From Rheinheimera faecalis (lineage in GTDB: Bacteria > Pseudomonadota > Gammaproteobacteria > Enterobacterales > Alteromonadaceae), in assembly GCF_021290965.1 (NCBI RefSeq), contig NZ_JAJOYT010000014.1, positions 27,524 to 91,523 of the forward strand: DNA of 64,000 nucleotides. Direction: 5' to 3'. Positions 1-8,841 of the stretch are shown here, piece by piece. The translations under genes and the position numbers were made by a program. Within the stretch, counting starts at the first letter, position 1; every line of letters begins with the position of its first letter. The notes under the pieces are model-generated. The model ran no database searches. It was not told the origin of the DNA and was given only the letters and a program-made list of their open reading frames with translations.

Positions 1-199
1 GTACAGGATAGCTTTTGTCTGATGTGCCGTAGCCCGGTGGTAAATACAAACGCACTTGCCTGCTACGGTTCAAGCCCGGCATCTCAAATGCTTCCTTCAA
101 TACCGTCACTTCCACTGCTGCAGTAGACACTTTGTTTTGTTGCTGTGGTTCAGTACAGGCCATCAACACCAAGGGGAGAGCTAAAACAAGTTGACGCAT
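1..199 (-). CDS. Putative esterase lipoprotein, N-terminal part
   Basis: The reverse strand opens with ATG at 199 behind AAGGAG and runs off the window edge after 66 codons. Residues 1-15 form a lipoprotein signal with lipobox LMAC, so the protein is probably anchored in the envelope. The segment RQVRLYLPPGYG resembles the start of the alpha/beta-hydrolase domain of enterochelin-esterase/esterase-D-like proteins (R-x-V-x-hydrophobic-YLPPGY). The catalytic serine region is outside the window, so the substrate cannot be judged. It is transcribed away from the EamA transporter gene, with about 170 bp between them for divergent promoters. I am confident it is a real gene, less so about the family. 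Confidence 0.7.
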   Translation of the reverse strand, partial: MRQLVLALPLVLMACTEPQQQNKVSTAAVEVTVLKEAFEMPGLNRSRQVRLYLPPGYGTSDKSYPV

Positions 200-369
200 C
201 ACCACAACTCCTTAAGTAATCACAATATGCAAAAAGCTGAGCCTAACCAGCTTCTTTCAAAACACCAAATAAAAAATGTTACAGAATGCGGCCTGCTATC
301 TCATCTTGAATTGCGCAAAACAGCCAGCTAAAGTGGCGGCCTCACTCCCATTCCCGTTATGGCCCTTTG

Positions 370-1236
370 ATGAATTTCTCGTCCTACCGCTATTTTTATA
401 TGGCCGCTTTAGCTGCCGCTATGATGGGCACTATTGGTGTAATTGCCCGTTACAGTGAAATAGACCCTGCCAGCCTGACCTTTTACCGCTTAGGTTTAGG
501 TGCTTTGATTCTGGCCTTATATTTAGCTCCTACGGGACAGCTGCGATTGTTAGCAGGAAAACCACCCGTTTTAGTGCTGCTGAATGGCGTCTTGTTGGCC
601 AGTTTTATTTTGTGTTTTTTATCGGCTATTCAGACGATTTCACTGACTTTGGCTATCTTGCTGGTGTATCTGGCGCCGGCGTTATCGGCCATCCTCGCCC
701 ACTTCTTGTTTGCCGAGCGCTTAACAAGCCGTACTTTATTGTTGATTGTATTGGCATTTTTTGGTTTCGCTATGCTGCAGGAATTTCAAATCGATAGCCG
801 CATTGAACAACAACAAGGGCTTTGGTATGCGATGGCATCTTTGCTGACCTACACTGCTTTTATCTTACTGAATAAAAAAGTGCCAGAGACTGTGCCTTTG
901 TATCACAAAAGCTTTTATCAGTTGTTGGTGGGTTCTTTGTGTGTTTTACCTTTGATGCTGGGCCAACCCTGGCCTGAATCTCATCAATGGGTCTGGCTTA
1001 TTGTTGCAGGTTTATTTCCGGGGTTTTTAGCTTTGATATTTGCGCTGCAGGCCATTCAACATTTACCCACACGGGTATTTGGCACCCTGGCTTATCTGGA
1101 ACCTGTGGTGGTGATTATTGCGGCATGGCTGTTATTCGCCGAACCCATGTCGTTATTACAATGGCTAGGCGCACTGCTGATTTTAGCCTCTGGCGTAGCG
1201 CAGTCCTGGTTAAATCAAAACCCCAAAGCCAGCTAA
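370..1236 (+). CDS. EamA/DMT-superfamily permease
   Basis: An inner-membrane protein of about 288 residues with roughly ten hydrophobic segments, the usual size and pattern of two-repeat EamA drug/metabolite transporters. GVIARYSEIDPASLTFYR near residue 20 and FGTLAYLEPVVVIIAAWL near residue 240 match the conserved ends of the first and second EamA repeats. ATG at 370 follows an in-frame TTG at 367; no strong ribosome binding site precedes either. The substrate cannot be predicted; family members export metabolites, amino acids or nucleosides. The gene ends 1 bp before the stop of a convergent gene. Confidence 0.85.
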   Translation: MNFSSYRYFYMAALAAAMMGTIGVIARYSEIDPASLTFYRLGLGALILALYLAPTGQLRLLAGKPPVLVLLNGVLLASFILCFLSAIQTISLTLAILLVYLAPALSAILAHFLFAERLTSRTLLLIVLAFFGFAMLQEFQIDSRIEQQQGLWYAMASLLTYTAFILLNKKVPETVPLYHKSFYQLLVGSLCVLPLMLGQPWPESHQWVWLIVAGLFPGFLALIFALQAIQHLPTRVFGTLAYLEPVVVIIAAWLLFAEPMSLLQWLGALLILASGVAQSWLNQNPKAS

Positions 1237-1237
1237 T

Positions 1238-1624
1238 TTAATCTGCGACTTCCAATGACAACCTGTTACGCAACACCACATCTTCACCAGGGCTGAACAG
1301 GTTGGTGTTGTGCAGATGCAACTCCAACCTCATGCCCGGCGTAATGCGTAAAGGCCGCTCCAACGCATAACGTTTAGTACAGGGTAAACTAAGCAACAGC
1401 TCTTCCTGGAGTTTAATTTCAAGCTGGCATTTCACCCCGTCTGGCACCACGCCTGTCATACCGTAAGCAACCAGCTCGGCTTGTTTGACGGGCCATTCAG
1501 GTTGATGAGGGATACGACTTTGTTGTCCGGCGATCAGCAGTTTTTCGGTCGTCCAGAGTAGATCCAAAGGCGCAGCTTGCATAAGCAAAGGAATCATAAG
1601 TAGCAAGCTGAGCGAAAGTTTCAT
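1238..1624 (-). CDS. Hypothetical secreted protein
   Basis: A 128-residue protein starting with a Sec-type signal peptide (hydrophobic run over residues 3-16, likely cleavage after QAA). The mature part is beta-rich with two cysteines, C61 and C81, that could form a periplasmic disulfide. I do not recognise the family. It starts three bases after the stop codon of the DUF2799-like lipoprotein gene, so the two are almost certainly one operon and may act together in the envelope. Confidence 0.65.
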   Translation of the reverse strand: MKLSLSLLLMIPLLMQAAPLDLLWTTEKLLIAGQQSRIPHQPEWPVKQAELVAYGMTGVVPDGVKCQLEIKLQEELLLSLPCTKRYALERPLRITPGMRLELHLHNTNLFSPGEDVVLRNRLSLEVAD

Positions 1625-1627
1625 TGG

Positions 1628-2230
1628 CTAGCCACCTTGCTGGATCAAACTAAATTGTAATTCAGCCTGCTTGAAATCACGCTGCAACTGACCTTGCATC
1701 TGATTTAACTGACGTAACTCCTGCTGTAAATTGCGATTTTCATCCAGCAGATTTTGTTTCTGCTGCTTGTCTTTCAGCACACTCAATTCTCTGCTGTTGT
1801 CATCAATACGCTGTTCCAGCTTTTCTATAGTACCGGCATTTTGCTGTAAGGTTTTTTGTAAATTCAGTAAGGCAGATTCAGCCTGATACCATTTGCGACC
1901 ACGGTCATAACCTAGCCTGAACTGAGGTTCCAGAGCGCCGGTACAGACTTTGTTATAAGCGCCGCCACTTTGCCCCAACTCCCGGCCGGCATCATAAGTA
2001 CAATACAACAGAACCCCTTCAGCATGGCCTTGTTCGTAGGCTTTAAAATCAGAACCTACGCCATGTTCAGCACATTCTTTTTGGTAACTGCGAAATTTGC
2101 TGCTGGCAATACCTTGCTGGCCATCAGTTTTACCTATAGCAAACCAATCACCTACCTGACATTCCTGTGGACTGATGCTGCTACAGCCGCTAAGCGCCAA
2201 CATTGCTATCAGTAAAACACCTTGTTTCAT
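1628..2230 (-). CDS. DUF2799-like lipoprotein with coiled coil
   Basis: About 200 residues with a lipoprotein signal (LALSGC). Residues 25-115 contain the pattern of DUF2799 proteins: a CQVGDWFAIGKTDGQQG-like opening, YEQGHAEG and LGYDRGRKWYQ, each a Y/G-containing mini-repeat. The C-terminal 80 residues are a Gln-rich predicted coiled coil. Known for the family: envelope location, function undetermined. ATG at 2230 is preferred over the in-frame GTG at 2233 because an AGG precedes it. It is the first gene of a two-gene operon with the small secreted protein downstream. Confidence 0.75.
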   Translation of the reverse strand: MKQGVLLIAMLALSGCSSISPQECQVGDWFAIGKTDGQQGIASSKFRSYQKECAEHGVGSDFKAYEQGHAEGVLLYCTYDAGRELGQSGGAYNKVCTGALEPQFRLGYDRGRKWYQAESALLNLQKTLQQNAGTIEKLEQRIDDNSRELSVLKDKQQKQNLLDENRNLQQELRQLNQMQGQLQRDFKQAELQFSLIQQGG

Positions 2231-2350
2231 CACACCTATCCCGTTGTATTCTCTATAAACTTCAGACCCCTACTTATAGCGGATTAGTTCAGCAAATACA
2301 TCTTTTTTGCCTTAGACTAAACAGAGTTTTTGCAAAGACCCTTAGCTGTA

Positions 2351-2998
2351 ATGAATTATCTGGCTCATCTGCTATTCGCACAACCAAGTTCTGATTCCCG
2401 TATCGGCAATTTATTGGGCGACTTCTACCATGGTACAAAACTGGAATTGTTAAGCCCTGCTGTTGCTGCTGGTTTATATAACCACAGAGCAGTGGACTGG
2501 TTTACCGATCATCATCCGGAAGTAAGGGCTGCCCGGTTGTGGTTCAGCCCTGATATGCGTCGGTTTACACCTATAGCTTTGGATATGTTGTTTGATTTTT
2601 GTCTGATTAAATACTGGAGGCATTTTTACGATTCAGATTTTACAGAGTACAAAGCTCAGCTGTATCGCAGCTTGCAAAATGATTTGCCATACATGCCGGA
2701 CTCCATGGCCAACACTTTTAAGGCTGTGACCGAACAAGACTGGTTTGGCAACTATGCACAACTTGAAGGTATTCAGTATTCACTGCGCCGTATGGCATCC
2801 CGTGGTCGCTTTACCGCACGTTACGCTGCGATAGCAGACGAGTTGCCAGAGCTTCAGCAGCAAACCGAACTACTATTTCTAAGTTTTTTTCCGCAGTTAC
2901 AGCGTTTTATTCAACAAGCAGCGATAGAACAAAACCCACTTCTGGCCTTTGAGCGTTACAGCAAAGCCACCGGCAAAGACCAAAGTAATACCGCCTGA
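2351..2998 (+). CDS. acpH: Acyl carrier protein phosphodiesterase
   Basis: The 215-residue protein begins MNYLAHLLFA and carries the AcpH/YajB signatures: GNLLGDFYHG with metal-binding Asp, YNHRAVDWFTDHHPEV and DMLFDFCLIKYW. AcpH is an HD-like metal-dependent hydrolase that removes the 4'-phosphopantetheine arm from acyl carrier protein. ATG at 2351 is chosen since upstream in-frame codons starting from TTG 2330 add residues the family lacks. Its 3' end overlaps the convergent sixA gene by 43 bp, so the two transcripts are complementary there. Confidence 0.88.
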   Translation: MNYLAHLLFAQPSSDSRIGNLLGDFYHGTKLELLSPAVAAGLYNHRAVDWFTDHHPEVRAARLWFSPDMRRFTPIALDMLFDFCLIKYWRHFYDSDFTEYKAQLYRSLQNDLPYMPDSMANTFKAVTEQDWFGNYAQLEGIQYSLRRMASRGRFTARYAAIADELPELQQQTELLFLSFFPQLQRFIQQAAIEQNPLLAFERYSKATGKDQSNTA

Positions 2999-3426
2999 TC
3001 CGGCGTTAATTCAAGGGCTGTTATAGAGGCCTTTTTAATAAAAAAATGCCCTGCGTCTGTATTTAGTAACAAGGCCAACAAAGCAGAAATATCGGGTTCA
3101 TGACCTACACAACAAACAGACTCCACCCCTTGTGCCATTAAGTCAGTTAACGCCTTGAGTTGCACTTCTGCGAGGGTCTCAATAATCAGCCATGCCTGTT
3201 TTTGTGGTTCAGGCCAATCGGCATGCTGATGCAGTAAAAGTGCAGTTTGTTCGGCGCGAACCAAAGGGCTGGTCAGCAGCATCTGTGGTTTTAACTGCTG
3301 CTTTTTACAAAATTCGGCCAGCTTTTGGCTTTGTTTAATGCCTTTATCCACCAAGTGGCGACTTGGGTCGGGGACGCCTAAAGCTCTGTCCTGCGCTGTA
3401 GCATGACGCACTAAATACAGCAGCAT
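2956..3426 (-). CDS. sixA: Phosphohistidine phosphatase SixA
   Basis: A 156-residue cytoplasmic histidine phosphatase. The catalytic RHG-type motif appears as LVRHATAQDRA at residues 5-15 (active His8), followed by LLTSPLVRAEQTA and CVGHEPDISALLALLL with the second catalytic His. SixA removes phosphate from phosphohistidine in HPt-type signalling proteins; in E. coli it acts on ArcB and on the nitrogen PTS. It begins 6 bp after the end of a secreted-protein gene on the same strand and overlaps acpH convergently. Confidence 0.88.
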   Translation of the reverse strand: MLLYLVRHATAQDRALGVPDPSRHLVDKGIKQSQKLAEFCKKQQLKPQMLLTSPLVRAEQTALLLHQHADWPEPQKQAWLIIETLAEVQLKALTDLMAQGVESVCCVGHEPDISALLALLLNTDAGHFFIKKASITALELTPDQAVLLWSLPVALL

Positions 3427-3432
3427 CAGGTG

Positions 3433-3987
3433 TTACTTCTCTTGAGGTGCAAAATCTGCACTTTCAAAATACAGTTGTTCTGCAGCTTTGCCTTTTGCCT
3501 GATACAAAATTTCATCCACTGCGCCCTCTCCTGAAATGGCTTTCACCAGCAGTTCACCTTGCTTAAGCGGTATGTGATAAACACCGTTCTGCTCAGCCAC
3601 TGCGCCAACTGCTTTATCCAACAGTTTTTGCTGTACCTGCACCGTCACAGTACCAGCATCCTGACCACCCCGTTCAAAATGACCGAGATAGACTTGAGCA
3701 TTAAAACTTTTCAGCTTGCCTTGCTGCAAATCCTTTAACGCAAAAGGCTGCGGCTCTAGCGTGACTAAACGTTTTTCTTTTAATGCTTGAGCAACAGAAG
3801 CCGGCATATCACTGCTCACATGCAACACAATCTGATGCGCATGTTTACCTGCAGGAAAAGGTAAATGGGAGGCAATTAGCTGGTTTTCTACCTGCAATAA
3901 CACCATGCCGTGAATACCATGACTGGCATGCAGACAGGCCCAAAGTGGTGAGCTCATACAAAACAACATAAGCCAAAGTGCTTTCAT
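3433..3987 (-). CDS. Hypothetical secreted protein
   Basis: ATG at 3987 is chosen because it starts a clear signal peptide (MKALWLMLFCMSSPLWA) and an AAAGAG lies 8-10 bases upstream; the open frame extends 28 codons further without such features. The mature part is about 168 residues, with a His-rich opening (HASHGIHG) and beta-rich segments of alternating polarity. I recognise no family. The gene sits just upstream of sixA in probable co-transcription. The role is unknown. Confidence 0.65.
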   Translation of the reverse strand: MKALWLMLFCMSSPLWACLHASHGIHGMVLLQVENQLIASHLPFPAGKHAHQIVLHVSSDMPASVAQALKEKRLVTLEPQPFALKDLQQGKLKSFNAQVYLGHFERGGQDAGTVTVQVQQKLLDKAVGAVAEQNGVYHIPLKQGELLVKAISGEGAVDEILYQAKGKAAEQLYFESADFAPQEK

Positions 3988-4090
3988 CGCCAACATCTCT
4001 TTAATTCTGTGATTCAGGAGTCTGAAACTATCTATGACATAGGTCAAGTTCCGCACCATATTACGATACACAGACTACAGAAAATATTGC

Positions 4091-4096
4091 TATAAT
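4091..4096 (+). promoter_or_regulatory. Candidate -10 hexamer upstream of rraB
   Basis: A perfect TATAAT lies 63 bp before the rraB ATG, in the gap between divergent genes. No good TTGACA-like -35 is found at 16-18 bp, so the promoter may be weak, activator-dependent or driven by another sigma factor. Confidence 0.4.
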
Positions 4097-4158
4097 CCGG
4101 CCACTTGCCGCACTGGGCCTACCAGGTCGGCCTATTAAACTGATGTGGAGAGCGGACC

Positions 4159-4551
4159 ATGCAATTTCCTGATGACGGCAATGGCGATATGCTGCGTGCC
4201 TTAATGGACGCCGGAATAGATTTAAGCCAGCCTCTGGCCATTGATTTTTATCTGGTATTCAAAAACAAAGACCAAGCAGAAAAAGCCATGGCGGCTTTAG
4301 TGGCGTCCGAGCTGCAAGGGGAAGTGGAATTGCACTTCAACGATCTGGAACAGTGGGAGCTGATTGTTAGCCAGACCATGGTACCAGAGCATGCCGCAGT
4401 GACAGCTCGTGAAGCTGAACTGGATAAGTTCGCGAAGAAATTCGGTGGTCACAATGATGGCTGGGGCGTGATGCAACATCAGGACGGCGATGACGATTTT
4501 GATGATGAACACAGCGAAGACTGTGACCATGACTGTGGTCACCAGCATTAA
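4159..4551 (+). CDS. rraB: Ribonuclease E inhibitor RraB family protein
   Basis: A 130-residue acidic protein. The first 110 residues fit the RraB fold (MLRALMDAGIDLSQPLAIDFYLVF, then GHNDGWGVM as in the conserved D-GWG segment). RraB binds RNase E and alters degradosome composition and activity. The tail (DDDFDDEHSEDCDHDCGHQH) is rich in Asp, His and Cys and could bind metal; E. coli RraB has an acidic tail without so many Cys/His. GGAG lies nine bases before the ATG. It is followed after 31 bp by the yebC-family gene, probably co-transcribed. Confidence 0.8.
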   Translation: MQFPDDGNGDMLRALMDAGIDLSQPLAIDFYLVFKNKDQAEKAMAALVASELQGEVELHFNDLEQWELIVSQTMVPEHAAVTAREAELDKFAKKFGGHNDGWGVMQHQDGDDDFDDEHSEDCDHDCGHQH

Positions 4552-4582
4552 TTTTTACTGATACAGATACGAGAGAGAAGCA

Positions 4583-5284
4583 ATGGGCGCTCAATGGAAA
4601 GTTAAACATAAGGCCGACGCCTCGGCTGCCAAAGGCCGTATTTTTACTAAATTAGCCAAAGAAATTATGGTTGCAGCCCGCAACGGTGCCGACCCGGATA
4701 TGAACTCTAAATTACGTGTTGCAGTTGAAGCAGCAAAAAAAGCGTCGATGCCACGTGAGACTTTAGAACGCGCTATCAAAAAAGGTGCAGGTTTGCTGGA
4801 CGGCCCAGCTAACTATGAAACTGTAGTTTATGAAGGTTTTGCGCCTCATCAGGTGCCTGTGATTGTTGAATGTTTAACAGACAACAAAAACCGTTCAGCC
4901 CAGAGTATCCGCGTACTGTTCCGCAAAGGCCAGTTAGGCGGTGCAGGTTCAGTGTCATGGGACTTCAAATACTTAGGTGAAATTGTGGCTCACGCCGTGA
5001 CACCTGATGCCGACTTAGAAGTAGCAGCTATTGAAGCCGGTGCTCAGGATTTCGAAGAAGGTGAAGAAGGTGACAGCGTATTCTTAACAGAACCTACAGA
5101 TCTGGATGCTGTCAGCAAAGCTTTACCTGCTTATGGTTTTAATGTCACCTCAGCCAAGCTGGTGTATCGTCCAAATAACCCGGTCACTTTGGATGACGCT
5201 GCCCGCGCCGAAGTAGAAGCTTTTCTGGAAGCTATTGACGCCGACGATGACGTACAACATGTGTACGTAGGTTTAGCAGGTTAA
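4583..5284 (+). CDS. YebC/PmpR family protein
   Basis: The 233-residue protein has all three YebC domains: an N-terminal basic helical part ([28 protein letters not shown] split as two helices), the [24 protein letters not shown] core and a C-terminal acidic part ending [13 protein letters not shown]. The family was long annotated as DNA-binding regulators; more recent work ties members to translation. Sequence alone does not separate these roles. It is slightly closer to YebC than YeeN in the [11 protein letters not shown] region. A strong terminator follows directly, marking the end of the rraB-yebC unit. Confidence 0.88.
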   Translation: MGAQWKVKHKADASAAKGRIFTKLAKEIMVAARNGADPDMNSKLRVAVEAAKKASMPRETLERAIKKGAGLLDGPANYETVVYEGFAPHQVPVIVECLTDNKNRSAQSIRVLFRKGQLGGAGSVSWDFKYLGEIVAHAVTPDADLEVAAIEAGAQDFEEGEEGDSVFLTEPTDLDAVSKALPAYGFNVTSAKLVYRPNNPVTLDDAARAEVEAFLEAIDADDDVQHVYVGLAG

Positions 5285-5299
5285 TACTGCAAATTGAAA

Positions 5300-5330
5300 A
5301 CAAAGGCGGCAGTGGCCGCCTTTGTCTTTT
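5300..5330 (+). terminator. Rho-independent terminator after the yebC-family gene
   Basis: Perfect 11-bp stem ACAAAGGCGGC / GCCGCCTTTGT with an AGTG loop, then CTTTT. It ends the rraB-yebC transcript. Confidence 0.9.
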
Positions 5331-5373
5331 GTGTCATTCGGAATTGTTGATCTGTTGATAAGCAGGTGTTGTG

Positions 5374-5883
5374 ATGTTAACTATTAAAGTAGCCTCGGCC
5401 AATCCGGCAAAAATTAACGCTGTTGCCTCTGCTTTTGCTGAAATTTTCCCAACTGAAACTCTGGATGTAAAAGGTATAGCTGTGCCAAGCGGTGTTGCCG
5501 ATCAGCCAATGAGCAGTGATGAAACTTTATTGGGCGCCATGAACAGAGTGGCTGAACTGGCACGAGTCGAAGCTGATTTTCGTGTCGCTATAGAAGCAGG
5601 TTTAGACGGTGATTTTACCTTCGCCTGGATGGTGATTGAGCATCAGGGCAAGATGGGCAAAGCCCGCTCTGCCAGTTTAATGTTACCGCCGGCGGCTTTG
5701 TCGCAATTGCAACAAGGTAAAGAGTTAGGTGATGTGATGGATGCCATGTTTAATCAGGACAATATTAAACAAAAAGGCGGAGCCATTGCCCTTCTCACCC
5801 AACACAAACTGAGCCGCAGTTCTGTCTATCATCAGGCTTTAATTCTGGCGATGATCCCCTTTTTAAATCCGGATTTATTTTAA
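5374..5883 (+). CDS. yjjX: Inosine/xanthosine triphosphatase
   Basis: About 169 residues, the standard length for YjjX. KVASANPAKINAV at the N terminus is the nucleotide-binding S/T-x-N-x-x-K motif of the ITPase fold, and AIEAGLDGD and NIKQKGGAIALLT fit the family. The enzyme hydrolyses non-canonical ITP/XTP, cleaning the nucleotide pool. Start is either GTG 5371 or ATG 5374; ATG is preferred. It stands alone between a terminator and an FMN-reductase gene. Confidence 0.85.
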   Translation: MLTIKVASANPAKINAVASAFAEIFPTETLDVKGIAVPSGVADQPMSSDETLLGAMNRVAELARVEADFRVAIEAGLDGDFTFAWMVIEHQGKMGKARSASLMLPPAALSQLQQGKELGDVMDAMFNQDNIKQKGGAIALLTQHKLSRSSVYHQALILAMIPFLNPDLF

Positions 5884-5970
5884 ACTTTTTCTGATAGAAA
5901 CAAGGTTAAGATTGTCATTTGACTGGTTCAGACTTAGTGTAGAGTAAGACTCAACATCAAGGAGAATCCA

Positions 5971-6519
5971 ATGTCCGGACTAAAAGTACTGGCCCTCTGT
6001 GGCAGCTTAAGAACTAAATCGACCAATAAAGCCTTAGTAGAGTATGCAATAGCTCATGCACCACAAGGCATGCAGATTGAACTGGCAGATTTAACTGATG
6101 TGCCTTTTTATAATTCTGACCTCACAACCAAACCCGCAGCAGTTGAACGCTTGCTGGCCCAATTCGCTAAAGCCGATGCCTTGCTGCTCGCTTGCCCTGA
6201 ATACAACTACTCTATTGCGCCCGCGCTGAAAAATGCGCTCGACTGGGCTTCACGTGAACCCAACAATGCGTTAATGGCTGGTAAAGTAGCGGCTATTATG
6301 GGCTCAGGTGGCGGTATGGGCACATCCAGAGCTCAATATCATTTACGCCAGGTCTGTGTATTTCTAGACCTGCATTTGGTCAATAAACCAGAAGTATTTT
6401 GCAACGCTTTTGCCAATACCTTCGATGCCGACGTGAAACTGACAGACGAGCGTATCCAAAGCCTTATAGTGCAGCAGCTGGATGCTTTACAGCAATTGGC
6501 ATTGCGTTTTAAAAGCTAA
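5971..6519 (+). CDS. NADPH-dependent FMN reductase family protein
   Basis: A 182-residue flavodoxin-like protein. LCGSLRTKSTNKAL at residues 9-22 is the FMN phosphate-binding loop, ACPEYNYSIAPALKNALDW is the hallmark PEYN-S-P-LKNA-DW motif, and GSGGGMGTSRAQYHLRQV completes the flavin site. Such enzymes reduce FMN or quinones with NAD(P)H, often in oxidative stress defence. AAGGAG precedes ATG 5971. A possible promoter with TTGTCA at 5912 lies upstream but is weak. Confidence 0.88.
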   Translation: MSGLKVLALCGSLRTKSTNKALVEYAIAHAPQGMQIELADLTDVPFYNSDLTTKPAAVERLLAQFAKADALLLACPEYNYSIAPALKNALDWASREPNNALMAGKVAAIMGSGGGMGTSRAQYHLRQVCVFLDLHLVNKPEVFCNAFANTFDADVKLTDERIQSLIVQQLDALQQLALRFKS

Positions 6520-6544
6520 GCACATCACAGAACTAAGAGTTAAA

Positions 6545-6582
6545 AAAGCAGATAAAACAATAGAGTTGTTTTCATCTGCTTT
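6545..6582 (+). terminator. Terminator after the FMN reductase gene
   Basis: AAAGCAGATAAAACAA pairs with TTGTTTTCATCTGCTTT, one bulged C, with a short loop and TTCTTT following. Probable terminator, though the T-run is interrupted. Confidence 0.65.
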
Positions 6583-6665
6583 CTTTGTCAGAGTAAAGAA
6601 CCTGATAAGAATATTACATTTTTTTACAAAGCCACCATCCGAAGTGGCAAGGACTTAGGTAGAGC

Positions 6666-7688
6666 TTGTTACAACGCTTAAAAAATGATTTCCACCTGTC
6701 GATGATTACTCTGGTTGGCGTGATAGCCAGTGGTACCTTATTGCCTTACGCTTTGTACCGTATTGCAACAGGAAATTATCTGGTTGGTGTAGTAGACCTG
6801 TTAATGATTGCTGTCAGTACAGTTTCAGTTCTGATGGCCTGGCGCACTGGTGATACTGAAAAACCAGGCTTTTTGATGGCCGCCGTATTTTGTTTTGGCG
6901 CTGTGTTAGTGTGCATGAAACTCGGACAGGATGTGCTGTTCTGGATTTATCCCCTTATGGTGTTTATTTTCTTTTTAGTGGCGCCTATCAAAGCCTTATT
7001 GCTGCTGTTACTGATGGTCAGCGCTATTGTGTCGCTGCACTTTTCCGAGCACTCCGCTATTTTTGCCAACAACTTTCAGCTGCTGGCGTTTATTACCACC
7101 ACTTTAATTACCAGTATTTTTGCTTATATTTTTGCCTACCGTACTCATCTACAGCGTCAGGAATTACGGCGTTTAGCCACTACAGATCCATTAACCGGAG
7201 CTGCCACCCGGCATTCCCTGACCGATGAATTAACTTATGCTATCCAGCAGTATCAACTCAAAGGTGTGGTCAGTGGTTTAATGCTGCTGGATTTGGATCA
7301 TTTCAAACGCATTAACGATAACTTTGGCCATCAGGTCGGCGATCAAATTTTGAGTCAACTGGTGCCTTTGTTAAAACAAATGATCCGTCAGCAAGATTCG
7401 GTATTTCGTTATGGTGGCGAAGAGTTTGTATTGCTGATTAAAGAAATTCAGCTGGCTGATTTACATCGTTTAGCAGAAAAAATCCGTCATGCAGTCTGGC
7501 ATCAGTTAAATTTACCCGACGGTTCAGCTCTGACTACCTCTATTGGTATAGCGACAGTGCAACATGCCAATGACTGGGAAAGCTGGTTACAAAATGCCGA
7601 TATTGCTTTGTATCAAGCCAAACATCAGGGGCGTAATCAGGTAGTTATTGCAGCGCAGCCTGCTGAGCAGGCAACAACTCTGCCTTAG
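6666..7688 (+). CDS. Membrane-bound GGDEF diguanylate cyclase
   Basis: A 340-residue protein with about six transmembrane helices (roughly residues 13-165) forming a MASE-like sensor, then a GGDEF domain (about 190-325). The active-site motif is intact (RYGGEEF), as are LDLDHFKRINDNFGHQVGD and the inhibitory RxxD I-site (RQQD exactly five residues before GGEEF). It should make c-di-GMP with product inhibition. The start is uncertain: TTG at 6666 gives the frame used here; ATG at 6702 would remove 12 residues. No regulator is adjacent. Confidence 0.88.
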   Translation: MLQRLKNDFHLSMITLVGVIASGTLLPYALYRIATGNYLVGVVDLLMIAVSTVSVLMAWRTGDTEKPGFLMAAVFCFGAVLVCMKLGQDVLFWIYPLMVFIFFLVAPIKALLLLLLMVSAIVSLHFSEHSAIFANNFQLLAFITTTLITSIFAYIFAYRTHLQRQELRRLATTDPLTGAATRHSLTDELTYAIQQYQLKGVVSGLMLLDLDHFKRINDNFGHQVGDQILSQLVPLLKQMIRQQDSVFRYGGEEFVLLIKEIQLADLHRLAEKIRHAVWHQLNLPDGSALTTSIGIATVQHANDWESWLQNADIALYQAKHQGRNQVVIAAQPAEQATTLP

Positions 7689-7759
7689 ACTTAAGTCGAA
7701 GCGCCAATTACTGCACAATACTTTAAGCTTACTATCTTCATTCAGCGCAGGTGTCTTTT

Positions 7760-8158
7760 ATGTTGTCTTTTATCATCAGCCGTTTTTTTGCTATTCAAAT
7801 CCTGGTATTGCTCACTTTGGCGTTGGCTAATTACTTCTCAGCCATCAAACTTGGTTTTATTCAGGACTTGTTGTTACTGCCCTTACTAACTATTTTTCTG
7901 GTCTATCACTACTGTAAAAAACAAAATGCCCTTTTAACGACAGAGCAAAGTCAAAAGGTTATTTACGCTCTGATTTTAAGTGACGCGCTGATCCAGGCAG
8001 TGCTCACCTTCAGCAGTCCACAAGGCATTATTGCAGCACAGCACTTTATCAACGCAGCTTTAACTTATGCCGCAGTCATGGTGTTTCATAGCCTGATGAT
8101 TTATTTTGCGGTCGGCTACAGCAAAACCTTATTTGAAAAACGTCAGGCGTTGAGCTAA
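7760..8158 (+). CDS. Hypothetical four-helix membrane protein
   Basis: About 132 residues, very hydrophobic, with four predicted transmembrane segments and a short basic link (YHYCKKQN) in the middle. ATG at 7760 has AGG eight bases upstream; an in-frame GTG at 7751 is less likely. I do not recognise the family. It follows the diguanylate cyclase on the same strand after 71 bp, so may share its transcript, but nothing indicates a shared function. Confidence 0.6.
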   Translation: MLSFIISRFFAIQILVLLTLALANYFSAIKLGFIQDLLLLPLLTIFLVYHYCKKQNALLTTEQSQKVIYALILSDALIQAVLTFSSPQGIIAAQHFINAALTYAAVMVFHSLMIYFAVGYSKTLFEKRQALS

Positions 8159-8176
8159 TAGCTAAAACCAGCCATC

Positions 8177-8770
8177 TCAACAATCCTTCTCACAAGGACG
8201 GCCATCGTTGTCACCATCAATCAACACATTAGGGCAGTTTTTTAAATAAAACCTGGCCTCGTCACAGGAGCTCATTTCAGAACAGTGTTGCTTACCTTCA
8301 CACTGAAATTGCGGGTATTGTTGGGCTTGTATAGGTGGCCAGACCGGATTTTCAAATGAAGCAGTAGTACTTTGCGGGTCAGTAGTTTCAATCCCCCCTG
8401 CAACTGCTGGCGAAGAAACTTCAGCCCTGAGCAAATGCATCGATTGATAACCAAGCCAGGCGAGAATAGATAAAGTCACCACTACAGATAACAACTGCTG
8501 GAATGGCAAAGATGACAAAGCTGGTTTTTTCACTGCAGGTGCTGGTGCTGGTGCAAAATGCTGTCCGGCTCTATAAGCGAATACAGCTTTGGGTTTACCT
8601 TGGGGGTCGACTTCAATCTGAAAAAATATGCTATCGCCGTCTTGCAAATTCTCAGGTTTCTTGCGAAAACCACTGCTGCTGATGCGAATATCCGGCCCTG
8701 CTTTCTCCTGCTGAATAAAGCCACTGCCATTGCCGGGGTTCCAGTCTCTTAACTTTCCCTGATGTAACAT
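8177..8770 (-). CDS. Cold-shock-like domain / TM / Excalibur fusion protein
   Basis: A 197-residue protein with three parts. Residues 1-70 resemble an OB-fold cold-shock domain (GKLRDWNPGNGSGFIQ, DGDSIFFQIE), residues 90-110 form one transmembrane helix, and residues 155-197 match the Excalibur calcium-binding domain (CEGKQHCSEMSSCDEARFY, then DGDNDGRPCE). Proteins of this build are known in gammaproteobacteria, sometimes with DUF1294 in the membrane part. The nucleic-acid-binding domain would be cytoplasmic and the Excalibur part periplasmic. The role is unknown. Confidence 0.8.
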   Translation of the reverse strand: MLHQGKLRDWNPGNGSGFIQQEKAGPDIRISSSGFRKKPENLQDGDSIFFQIEVDPQGKPKAVFAYRAGQHFAPAPAPAVKKPALSSLPFQQLLSVVVTLSILAWLGYQSMHLLRAEVSSPAVAGGIETTDPQSTTASFENPVWPPIQAQQYPQFQCEGKQHCSEMSSCDEARFYLKNCPNVLIDGDNDGRPCEKDC

Positions 8771-8841
8771 CTCAACGTCCTGTTGTATCTATTTCAAAAA
8801 CACCTTATTTAACCTAAATCACATTTGTTTTACAAGCATAA

